Part shown: one piece after another, positions 47,660 to 57,851 of the stretch
How the letters are laid out: every line of letters starts with the position of its first letter
How positions within the stretch are numbered: position 1 is the stretch's first letter
DNA from: Antitrichia curtipendula
Lineage: Eukaryota; Streptophyta; Bryopsida; Hypnales; Leucodontaceae
DNA length: 64,000 nucleotides
Direction of reading: 5' to 3'
Assembly (NCBI GenBank): GCA_951230915.1
Contig: OX579641.1
Coordinates: forward strand, 8,866,001 to 8,930,000
Made by a program: the position numbers and the translations under genes
Notes under the pieces: model-generated
Database searches by the model: none
Seen by the model: only the letters and a program-made list of their open reading frames with translations
What the model was told of the DNA's origin: nothing

Positions 47660-48576
47660 CCCCTAAAACCCCGTTTGTCCCCTCGGGGGACAATTTGGGT
47701 CCGGGTAGGTTCCTGTGACCTCAATTTGTAGAGAATTTTTTTGGAATTTTTTGAGGTTGTGCGGTTTTGCGAGAGCTTTGTGGATATATAATTTTTATTT
47801 CAATTGGTGCCCGAGAGAAAAAGTTATGCCAAAAATAGAGTTTGGTGGGCAACACAAGAAAATCACAGAAAGTCAAAATAAATTTCTTAAATATTTTTTT
47901 CAAAATCTTTGTCTTTTTGTCTACATTTGAAGCTTTGATTCATTCTATTTGGACTAATAATGAAAAAGTTATGGACAATCTTATTTTTTTGGGCAATCGA
48001 AGCATCTTCTTGAAAAAATAACTTTTAGGATTCATTTTCAAATGCAATTTTTACAATTTTCAGAATTTTTTTTTAGACAAGGTTGAATTTGCTTTCTAGA
48101 ACAATCTCAACGTTGGGATTATGGTATTTCAATTTTGTCTTAGAGCTATTAACGATTTAGTTATTCCTTCAATCTTGAACCTACTTCTACTTAACAATTT
48201 TTTAATGAGTAAAAATTTAGTGTTTTTTTCTTGAATTTTTTTCCCTAGATTCTCAACTAAAGTATTTAACATATAAACTTAGAAAATCAAAATCAACAAT
48301 ACAAAAAATTTAAGTTAAATAGGTTCAAAGGCCAAAAATCTAGTCAAGCAAGGTGCAAAAAAACTGGTTTTCTTCACTTTGAATGCAAATATCTTGCAAT
48401 CTATTTGTTCAAAGTTTCTGAAATTTCTTGCACACATTCTCATACTAGTCTAGTATAAGATCCTACGGTTAGATATGCAAAAAAAAAACAATTTTTATAT
48501 TTTTTTGCTCTTTGCAATAGGGGAATGGCAGTTTTGAGTGTGTTTTGATGGAGAAAAGGCCTCGGGGTTTTAGAGG
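47660..48576 (-). mobile_element. TTAA-flanked element, family A, full-length copy
   Basis: The 917-bp unit has TTAA at 47656-47659 and 48577-48580. It is a near-identical inverted copy of 2823-3738: in a 71-codon open stretch common to both, the translations differ at only four positions. The high identity implies recent movement or conversion. Confidence 0.85.
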
Positions 48577-48580
48577 TTAA

Positions 48581-49046
48581 AAATTCTTTTGCATCATTGG
48601 AGGTGCTAAATTTTGTATTTTAATTTCCAAACTTTTTTCCCTACTAACTCTATTTGCTTTCAGAGAAAAAAGAACACTTGACCATTGTTGAACAAAGTAC
48701 AAGCCTAATTTACACCATTTGCATATATGAATTTTTTGATGTAAATAACATAAATCCTTCCTTCTATACAAATAAAATAAACAAATGTGATTAGTTTTTG
48801 TAGCCTTCCAATTTTGAGATGGAAGGCTTACCTTCAATAAAAAGGGTTATGGATTATATCTTTTTTCAAACCAATGATTGCAGAATACGTCTTGATTATT
48901 CCAAAAATATTTTCAATTTGGTACTAAGGTTTTAGACCCCAAATTTTCAGTGTTTACATTATCAACTAATGATGTACTTATCCTTCAAAAAGGTTGACCT
49001 CATCTTCAAAAGTAGATACCTCCTGTTAAAGAAGCAATTTTCAAAC
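48581..49046. other. AT-rich spacer, nothing seen
   Basis: No gene recognised. Confidence 0.4.
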
Positions 49047-49430
49047 ATCTACTGTACTAGTAGAAAAAAGAGTCTTCTGGCACCAATCTATATTATAAGA
49101 GTTTGATCTGAGTAAATACCTTTCAAACATCTATTACACTAGTAGAAAAGAGTGCCTTTTAGCACTAATCTATATTATGAGAGTTTGATCTAAGTAAGGT
49201 AACTCTGCCTATGACAAGCCAACTTTGAACAAGTCTAATGCAGGCCCATAAATTCACGAGCAGTACATGTGTCTTGTGAAATGTATTGCTCATGAAGTTT
49301 TTGGCCTGCATTAGGCTCGTCCAAAATTTTGCCTATCATAGGCACACTTACCTTACATGCCTTCAAACATCCATTGCACTAGTAGAAAAGAGAGTCTTTT
49401 GGTATATTGTGAGAGTTTGATCTAAGTACA
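49047..49430. repeat. Three direct repeats of about 85 bp, split by a MITE
   Basis: Units begin near 49047, 49125 and 49360. Each has CATCTA/CATTG..ACTAGTAGAAAAGAG and GAGAGTTTGATCTAAGTA. The inserted element at 49197-49353 lies between units 2 and 3. Confidence 0.65.
49197..49353. mobile_element. TA-flanked fold-back MITE (Tc1/mariner-like)
   Basis: The 157-bp near-palindrome has arms starting AGGTAACTCTGCCTATGA and AGGTAAGTGTGCCTATGA. TA lies at 49195-49196 and 49354-49355. Neighbouring repeat units lack it and read GATCTAAGTACACGCC, which gives the empty site and supports a TA duplication. Confidence 0.7.
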
Positions 49431-50108
49431 CGCCTATATGTCCACATAGAAAAGCTTGTGGATCCAAGCTCTTGCATAGAGCTTGATGTCACAAGACCCC
49501 TGTTGACCATTGACCATCACTGTGGTGTTATAAAACTTTTGACACTTCACAATTCATGACCAAGCTTGCATTCAAAATTTTCTCCCTTGATCCCCTGCCT
49601 CCGAATGTTTATGGGCAAAAGTGGCAATTTTGGGTGTCCCCCGTGGAAAGATAGGTTAGAGCTGCCCAGATCCAAGGGCTGCATGCCTGGATCGTTACCA
49701 CCGATCTTCCAACAATACGAGTTCACTGCTGAAATTTACGCCACAGCGACATCGAAACATTCATCCACACGTTAAACCCAAGTCCAGAATTTCTTTAACC
49801 ATTTCGAAAAGGCTCCTGTCCGTCGCGATCTGCCGTGCTGTAGACTCCAATCAAGGTCGTGGAAATTGTCGTCCTTCCCTTTCTGGAATGGTTGCTTGCA
49901 GATTCGCACTTGCATTTGCGATTGTGTCTTTCTCATGCTTTCTTGTTTGAATTTCGATTTGAATATTCAATGCTCCAGATCCTCGATCCCAGCACTCGCT
50001 GGAATTGCATGAGCTTCGTTTTTGATTGAATGCTTCAATTACGCAATCAATACTCCATGGTCAGTGAAGATTAGTCTTTGCGGGTGGCGGAATCAAATCG
50101 AGCTAGAC
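49431..50108. other. 5' flank of the PILS gene
   Basis: Non-repetitive sequence, presumably promoter and 5' UTR. No motif strong enough to call. Confidence 0.4.
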
Positions 50109-53100
50109 ATGGATTCCGGCATGGCGACGAAGGTCGTCGCGAGTGAGGATTTGTTTACTCTCTTGAAGTATGCGGTGCTGCCGATTGCGAAGGTGTTGGT
50201 GATGTGCGCGTTGGGGTTGCTGTTAGCTAGCCGATCTGTTGACATCCTTCCAGGGCCCTCGCGCAGGCAACTCAGCAAGGTTAGAGACACTCCTGTTTCG
50301 TACAATTTTGAATCGTACTGGAACCCTAATTCTGTTTAGTCGAAATTGTGTCTCTTTAGGTTTTCATTCTGCTGTAGTTTCCGATCTTGTAATCTGGTAT
50401 CGAATCTTCTTGAGAGCTGGAGAATTAGGGTTATGAGTTTGTAATCAATATTTTTTGTTATATTATTTCTAACTGTATGCATGTACTAGGATAGTGCATA
50501 TGATTAGAAACTCCTCACCCCGCCGAAGCTTTAAACAAATTCGAAACAATTTCGTGAAAATCTAGATTGTTGACGAGCCTTGCCTTCGAAAGGGAAAAAA
50601 GGGTCAAAAACTATGTCAATGGTCCTGTAAATTTTGAATTTCTCGTTGTTTAAGAGAATGTCAGGTGTTTTCGTTGTTTCCAAACATTTTGCTATTGTCA
50701 GCTCAATGGTTGGCTTTTGTGTTTGGTCTAGCGTTACTTAAACTTGAGTTTTCTGAATGAGACGGTGCGTGTTTGTGTTGCAGCTGGTATTTTCTCTTTT
50801 TCTTCCTTGCTTGATTTTTACTCAATTAGGGAAAGCCGTGACTGTGGAGAAGATTTTTGAATGGTGAGTTGCGATTGAGTACTCCCGGTTCAGCTCGCTT
50901 CAGCGAGATGCTTATGTTCAACAGCCCGCAGATTTGGATTCAAAACTGAAGCACGAGTTATTAGACAGCGTTCAATTTCTTTGAGCATATTTGCAGGAAT
51001 GATAAATTGTGCGTTGCTGCTTTGTTTGTAAGTGTTCTTTTTCACGAATCTGTGACACTTTTTCAGCTTCAGATTCTGGAAGATCTCATAATTTTGCATT
51101 CGTGGTGGTCTAGGTGGTTCATTCCAGTGAACGTCGTAGTAGCATCTACTTTCGGCTGCCTTGTGGGCTATGCCGTGGCTTTTCTGATCAAGCCACCCCC
51201 CGAATTTTTCAACTTCACAGTGGTCTTTATAGGGATCGGTACGCTGCTTGTCCATCTTTGATTTCATGCGCGGCGATTACTTTCTTGTTCAATTAAGGAA
51301 ATGTAATTCCACTTGTGCACGACGAGATAGCATTCTTTTTGTTTATGTTTGAAGGGATTCTTGATGTTCTGCAGGCTACCGCTGGTATCAATCCATTTTT
51401 AAATATTTCATGTCCTTGATTTTTCAGAAGGGTTAAAGCAGACTGAATGCGTGTGGCGAGGATTGGTTAGAGGTTTACAACAGTCGAACTTTAATTACGT
51501 AACTGAAGGATGTCTCCATGCATTTCTGGAACAGGAAATATCGGCAATATTCCGCTAGTAATAGTAGGCGCTATTTGTCGAGAAAAAGGGAATCCATTTG
51601 AAGATCCGGAAACGTGCAACTCGAATGCCGTGGCTTATATCTCCTTTGGCCAGTGGGTATGATTCTTTTTGCCTGATGATTTCAGTCTGACCTCATTTCT
51701 TAACCCCAAAGTGCCCAATCTAAAAGTCCACTTTGGAAGCTAATAGTCCATTACAGTAGGTTCTAAATGACATAAGTGATTCATTTCAACTCCTACAGAT
51801 GTGGAAGTGGTGATTTTGGGGGGCACGAAGGGATTATGTTTTCCTTGGGCTACCGTTTTGAGAGTGGGTGTAGAGAGAATTGGTAACTGAAACACTGGAA
51901 CTTGTTATGGTTTGAAGGTGGGGGCAGTCATCGTGTACACATACGTGTACAGCATGTTGGCCCCGCCCTTGAGGCCCAAGGAGCTTGCCCCTTCCACCTC
52001 CTCAACCGACCTTGTGGGGGTTCCAACAGCTGAGACGGCTCAGGGAATTGATGAGACCGATTGTGAAACGGAGGACACTGCTGTTTCCATCCCCTTAGTT
52101 TCCCCCGAAGCTCTGCCTGCAACACCACCACAGGTGCGCTACTAATATGGTCAGCGTTGAAACTCCTTCGCCAGGTTCCATCAGCTTGATATGTTGGATA
52201 TTGTTTGTGATTGCAGAAGTCATTACTTCTTGAGTTTGATTTATTTTCTGGTGTCATAATGAATGAAGACCAAATATGCCAGCACCTTCTTCACTGAACG
52301 TAGTATTTCTGTCAGTTCTGGCATACTAGTTTTTCCTGTTAAGCACTGAAGAACAATTTCGAATTGGTCCTCATGTTTTTGTGAACTCTTTTGAGTAGGT
52401 CATATGGGGGATTCTTTTTGTCCAATTTTATTTATTTATTTATGGACCAACCCATGCAATTTTCTGGGGATAAACAATTTGGTTCCATCCGACTTATGCT
52501 TTTTACAATACTATCAATCATGTTAGTCACTTGCAATGCATAATTCCTTGGTTCTTTAGGGGTTAAGGTCACTGAATCAAGCTAGAAGGTAGCATTGCAA
52601 AAAGTAAGAAAGCTTGAGAGTATTGTTGGTTGCGAGCAGGGTTTGGCACTGGTGAGGGTCTGGTTATCGGACGGAAGAATCCGGGACATCATGCAACCTC
52701 CAGTTGTGGCTTCTGTAAGTATCATAGACTGCCAGCCGATTCTCACTTTGAGTGTTCAATTTGTTTGGCGTTCAGTCACAGCAGTATTTACTGAGACCTC
52801 GCTTGACCCGAGGACCTAGTCTAGCGATGGCGTGAGGGTTCAGGCTAGACTCCAGTTGGATTGTAGTCTTTGAAGCTTGGCAGATTTTACATACATCGAC
52901 CGTTTCATATCATAGGCTAATTTCAATGGCTTAAGTTGTCATAATTTGTATATTTCATTCAAGAGCCCCAGTTAAATATATAGAGATGGTTAAAGTACAT
53001 GGTTGATAGTCAGCTCCTGTGTTGACGCTAATCACGGTCTTCGTTTATCTTGTGCAGTTTCTTGCACTTTTATTTGGATGCGTTCCATTGCTGAGGAGTG

Positions 53101-53958
53101 TCATCTTCACGGAGCACTCATTCCTCTATTTTTTGTTTGACAGTCTCAATATTCTTGGGTGGGTACCGATCATCACGCCCCTTTATATTTTTTTTGTCGC
53201 GTTTAATTGAATTTCCGACTTGGATACGCTGTTCTTCTTTTGTATACAGGAAAAAGGCTTCTGATTTAATTTTCCTGATATTTTGCAGAGGTGCGACGGT
53301 ACCATGTATCATGCTTGTACTGGGTGGCAACTTAGTTGGAGGTACATCCACCTCAGCCTTTGTGTTGCGTTCCTTCATCTAATATTTGTTTGCATGCTTT
53401 CAAAGCAATCCTCTTTTGAGTTGTGCTTGGGGACTTCATGTTGTGGTAACACAAAAAATATCACCGCATGCAACTCTTTGTGCTGGCCAGCTCTTGAACG
53501 TTGGGAAGTGTATCATGTTGCAGGGGCGGGAGCTTCAAAGCTTGGACTGCGCACGACTGTAGCCATCGTTGTCACTCGACTCTTCGTAATACCGCCCATT
53601 GGGATTGCCACCGTCCTAACAGCTGAGAAAATGGGGTTTCTTCCTGAGGGAAACAAACTGTTCAAATTTGTGTTGCTGCTCCAACATACGATGCCGAGCT
53701 CAATCCTTGCTGGTAGTTGCTTCTCTTCCTTGTATATATCCTTCGTTGTGATTGTGGAGAAGAGCACTCGCAAATTGTACTGTCATCACAGATGTTGTCT
53801 TGCATCAGAAGCTGACTCTGATTATTTTTGCAGGAGCTGTGACTAATTTACGGGGCCATGCTGAGAAAGAAGCATCAGCAATTCTATTCTATGAGCACAT
53901 ACTTGCAGTTTTTTCAATGGCAGGCTGGCTTGTCCTATACATTAACGTTCTCTTTTGA
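50109..53958 (+). CDS. PILS: PIN-LIKES (PILS) auxin carrier
   Basis: Membrane transporter of the auxin efflux carrier superfamily; PILS proteins sit in the ER and control intracellular auxin. Ten exons give 435 residues in unbroken frame: 50109-50279, 50784-50863, 51114-51238, 51535-51656, 51918-52133, 52589-52714, 53058-53158, 53289-53341, 53524-53712 and 53834-53958. The layout is hydrophobic helices at about 20-175, an acidic Ser/Pro-rich loop at about 183-265, and hydrophobic helices from 281 to the end. Family hallmarks are WWFIPVN at 84-90, GNIGNIPL at 126-133, LLLQHTMPSS in exon 9, TNLRGH at the start of exon 10 and the terminal MAGWLVLYINVLF. The start is the first ATG of the open exon. 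Introns 4 and 5 have weak, pyrimidine-poor acceptors (both GAAG|GT). Intron 5 ends 22 bases after what looks like one terminus of a TTAA repeat (TTTAGGGG then TTAA at 52563-52566). Copy number and isoform cannot be judged here. Confidence 0.93.
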
Positions 53959-55712
53959 GGTGTCTGAAGACTGGCTACTTCACAACTGAAACTTGAGCGA
54001 GACAAGGTATGATTTTGAGCAGGCTCTGCGGATAGGATCATAAATAATTCCTGCAAACAATAATATCAACGGCATTTTAGTTTCAAGTATTCTGGGAATG
54101 CTATCAGCAGCCAGATCACGAAGACTCAAAGTTTGAGTTTGCTGGGGTAGGCATCAGCTATGCAGAGATAATGCATCAAATGTGCACCAGTTCAGCCATC
54201 ACCATCTGTGGTCCAGGAGTTTCAAATACTTTATATATTCAACTAACTCTGCAGCTCAAGTCAACTAGTTGGGTGAATCATACGTTTTTTGGGGTCACGT
54301 ATGTGATTTTTTTATTGCACAGAAGATTATGTACATTTGTCGAAAAGGTTGTAAATATGTGCATTATTTCACTCAGCTGAATTAGGTTGTAAATTTTATG
54401 CAAGAGCCTCGGCGTTTACTTGTTGAAAGGTCTCTCTGCAAGAGACCGTTATTGTAGTGTATTATTAAATTTTGCTCAAATTTTTTCACAGAATTTGAAT
54501 TACAAAAAGAATTTTTCATGTTGAAAATATTACCAATGTGTTAATCTTTTGTAATTCAAATTTTTCATGTTGCAATAGCATGATTTGGGGAAAGTCTTTC
54601 ATTCAAGAATTTTGCAATGAGAGGGCTTGAAGTGATGATGAGATGGATCCATCTGTGATAATTTGGTCAATAATTTGATCACTAGTGTTGTCACTTGCAT
54701 GGTTCTGACCTTCCTTGGATGACAAGGCTTCCCTTATCATCTATTTTATTTCTTTCATCTAAGAGATTGCCTAACTCATCTTAAGGACCACAAGGTGCAG
54801 AAACTAAAAGGTCCTTTGGTAGATAGTTCAAGAATGTTATGTAAGTGATTGTCAATTAGAGGGTTCAGAATAAGTAGATAAAAATATGTAACATAACCTT
54901 CTCCAATTTGGCCAACGAAAATGAAACATTTTTGACAAGCATGTGGGAGAATTATTTATCTCAATGATGTGATTGCAATGGATTGCAATGAATTGGGGGA
55001 TATAAACATAGATTTTTGTTTTGTCAAGTTACAAACCATATGATTGCGCCATAGGTTGTCTGAGTTTGTGATTTCAATTGCAAATTTTTGTATTTATTGT
55101 TAATTTCAAATGTGTTATTCTAAGCTTTAAGATTTCATCTCAAGATACTAACTATCTTTGGGTATGAGTCTTGGATCTTTTTGATGTACAAGATGAAAGT
55201 TATGGTTGAAAAAATACCCTCCTTAAAGCTTGGGATGGAAATGAAGACAAGCTTTTCTTGCAATTACCTTGAAATGGTTTCATTACAAATCTAAAATCAC
55301 ATCAAATACAATATTCTTGATTGCTTGCAAAAAGATATGTCAAATCCTTAAAATTCTTCCCGTTTAGATTGTTAAAGTTACAATTTCTATTATGCAAGAA
55401 AACATAGTTTTCAAAGTAGTATTTTTGAAACAAGATTCTTTGGCTCAAAGTCATGTACAAAACAAAATACAAGAAGAATGATGAAATTTTAACATTAAAG
55501 TGAATATGAGTTTTTTTACCCATTGTATAGAGTTTTCAAATGGTGTTTAGAAATTTCTTCTTGTTGTAGAATAAAAAATTATCATCTCACAAACTTTAGT
55601 TATTAGATTTGCTACTAAATGATCCTAAAACAATCATTTTCAATGAAGCAATTTTGAAATCGTGTTAGTACAATAATGAATGGGAAAAAATAGTATTAAG
55701 TCCATTTTAATA
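53959..55712. other. PILS 3' flank and AT-rich spacer
   Basis: The first few hundred bases are probably 3' UTR. The remainder is AT-rich with no recognised gene or element. Confidence 0.45.
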
Positions 55713-55965
55713 CTCCTTCCATCCCAAAACGATTGTCCAAAACTATGTTGAAATTTTTTTATGCCAATTTCATTGATCATATTGCAAAAAGCATAATAAA
55801 GGAAGGTACCAAATTTTTATATCAATAAAATCAATGAAGAATACTGCATGTGTTCATTCTGGCCTAAATAAAATTAGCCACAAGGAAGTGTCCATATGAC
55901 CTACTCAAAATTACCTTAAAAGAACATGACATTCAATATAGACAATCATTTTGGAATGGAGGGAG
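55713..55965. mobile_element. Stowaway MITE
   Basis: The 253-bp element is flanked by TA (55711-55712, 55966-55967). Ends CTCCTTCCATCCCAAAACGA and TCATTTTGGAATGGAGGGAG match the classic plant Stowaway terminus (CTCCCTCCGTCCCAAAA type). AT-rich interior. Confidence 0.85.
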
Positions 55966-55967
55966 TA

Positions 55968-57851
55968 GTAAATTTGCAAAGTAATTATCACAAGGTTTAT
56001 CATTATCTAGTGTGTCCTTTGATGCATTATAGACCTTTCATAATTTCATTGACCATTTAATCAAACTATTAAATTTCATATGAGACCATGGAAGTATTCT
56101 ACCAATACAATTTTATTTGAAATGAAACTACCATGTACACCTATAGTGGTCAATAATAATTTCAAAGTTCAATATATATCACTCTATGGACAAAAATCAC
56201 TCAAAAGAAATCATTTTGAATGCCTAAACTAGTTTCAAGAAAAAATAAGCTTCAAAATATTGAAATACATTGTATTAATACTATAATATGTATGTTTCTT
56301 TTATAAACTACCCCATACACAATCAATAAACAACTAATATGACTCAAAATTTAACTCAGTGATGTCTATATAGCATTGATAAAGGTGCATATGCAAAAAT
56401 AGATGAAAAACATCCGTTCTTCAATATGCAAAAATATTGTTTGACCATCAAAGGACACTTATGAATTCAAAGTTGGGACCACCAAAAAGTGAAAGGTGAG
56501 CAGACCATTCTGATTGGAAAGTGGAACGAATTGCTATGGATTCCACGTAAAACCGTCGTCGTCGTCGTCTCCTCTTGGAGCTCCATTGTCAGCAGGGCGC
56601 TTCGTAAGATTCTCGCCTCCCCGATTGCAACAGCAACCATAGCTGTCTGTCTCACATGGCGCTTCGGAGCCATGAGCTCCCCCTTAACAAGGTTTTCTTT
56701 CTCTAACATTTTGCTGAAAACCTCTGCCATCTTCATACTCGGTGTAGAGGGGAAGTTTAGGTTGGAAATTCCAGTTTAGTTTAGATGGAAATTTCAGGTT
56801 GAGCTTTGGGTGCATTCAATTTGTGCAAGGGAGCGTGAATCATTTCAGGTCGGATTGCTCACGAGAAGCTTACATTTCTGAAATTTTCGGCTCCTGAGTG
56901 CCTCCAGAGGTACTCAGGCTTGCGGAGAGAAATTTAGGGTTTAAGACTGCAATGAAAATGCGAGGATTTAAATTTTTTGCTGCTGAATTGTGTATGGACA
57001 ATGTATTCTTTGAAGATCAATGTGTTTGTACTGATGCTGCTTAGGAGTGCAGATTATTTAGTTTTAAATTCGAGTTGTTTGTAGGTCGTTTTGGGGAATT
57101 TTAGTGTTGTCCAGCTTTAGAAATTATTTATGCTCCTCAGCCTCATCGATGCTTTTCAGATTCTCAGTCTCCCGCATTCTCCTGTTTTGATGTGATTATT
57201 TGAGTATCATGAGGGACATTAGATCGCATTGGTTATCCTCTCTTTGCGTCAGGGTTTAAGGACTAGGGTTTTACATCAACAAACTACGTTAACTACGCCG
57301 ATTATGGTTCGAACAGGCATCTGATCATGGTTTCTATTATAAGACCAAATAAATTCTGTTGGATCTTTAATGGAATTGGAAGAAGATTCCAGGGAACTAT
57401 ATGTTTTTTGGACACCGTATGAATTTTCAAAGACAATAGATGTACCAAAAATCGATCCTATACTCATGTTCAGAGTGCATTCTTGTAATGAATATTTGCC
57501 TACTTTTTGGCCCAAATATTAGGGGTCCCTTCCGGCAAAGGGTTACAATGATTTTTACTTACACTTGTGTGTCTCAATGTACAGATCTCAACTTGGAATT
57601 GGATCATGAAGTTGGAAAGCGCTGAAAATGCGTGGCTTTGGGACGGAGTCCACTTAATGCTGAGCCAAAGCCTGGAAAGGGCGAATGGCTAAGATTTTTT
57701 AAGCTATCGTGATTCAGAGTCCAGTGCTTAGACTGAAGGTCTGAAGTGTTGCTGAGAATTTTGTACCTTGTTGTAGATGAGGGGTTGGGGGTTGCAGACA
57801 TGATCTGCCTGTGAGTTAATAGAAATCGGCTATACATTCTAGCCAACAATT
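55968..57851. other. AT-rich spacer and 5' flank of the PPR gene
   Basis: The right part (from about 56470) is less AT-rich and probably holds promoter and leader of the PPR gene. Overlapping frames of 96 (plus, 56489-56779) and 89 codons (minus, 56736-56467) have no recognisable domain. Confidence 0.35.
56467..56736 (-). CDS. Doubtful small ORF upstream of the PPR gene
   Basis: 89 codons from an ATG (MKMAEVFSKMLEKENLVKGE..), mildly basic and helical at first, then a run of Thr from a CGT trinucleotide repeat. It is the opposite frame of another open stretch, so at most one is real. It could be the first exon of a divergently transcribed gene sharing the promoter region. No homology recognised. 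Confidence 0.15.
   Translation of the reverse strand: MKMAEVFSKMLEKENLVKGELMAPKRHVRQTAMVAVAIGEARILRSALLTMELQEETTTTTVLRGIHSNSFHFPIRMVCSPFTFWWSQL

Noticed and set aside
50890..51267. 125-codon minus-strand ORF
   Set aside because: Antisense to PILS exon 3 and flanking intron.
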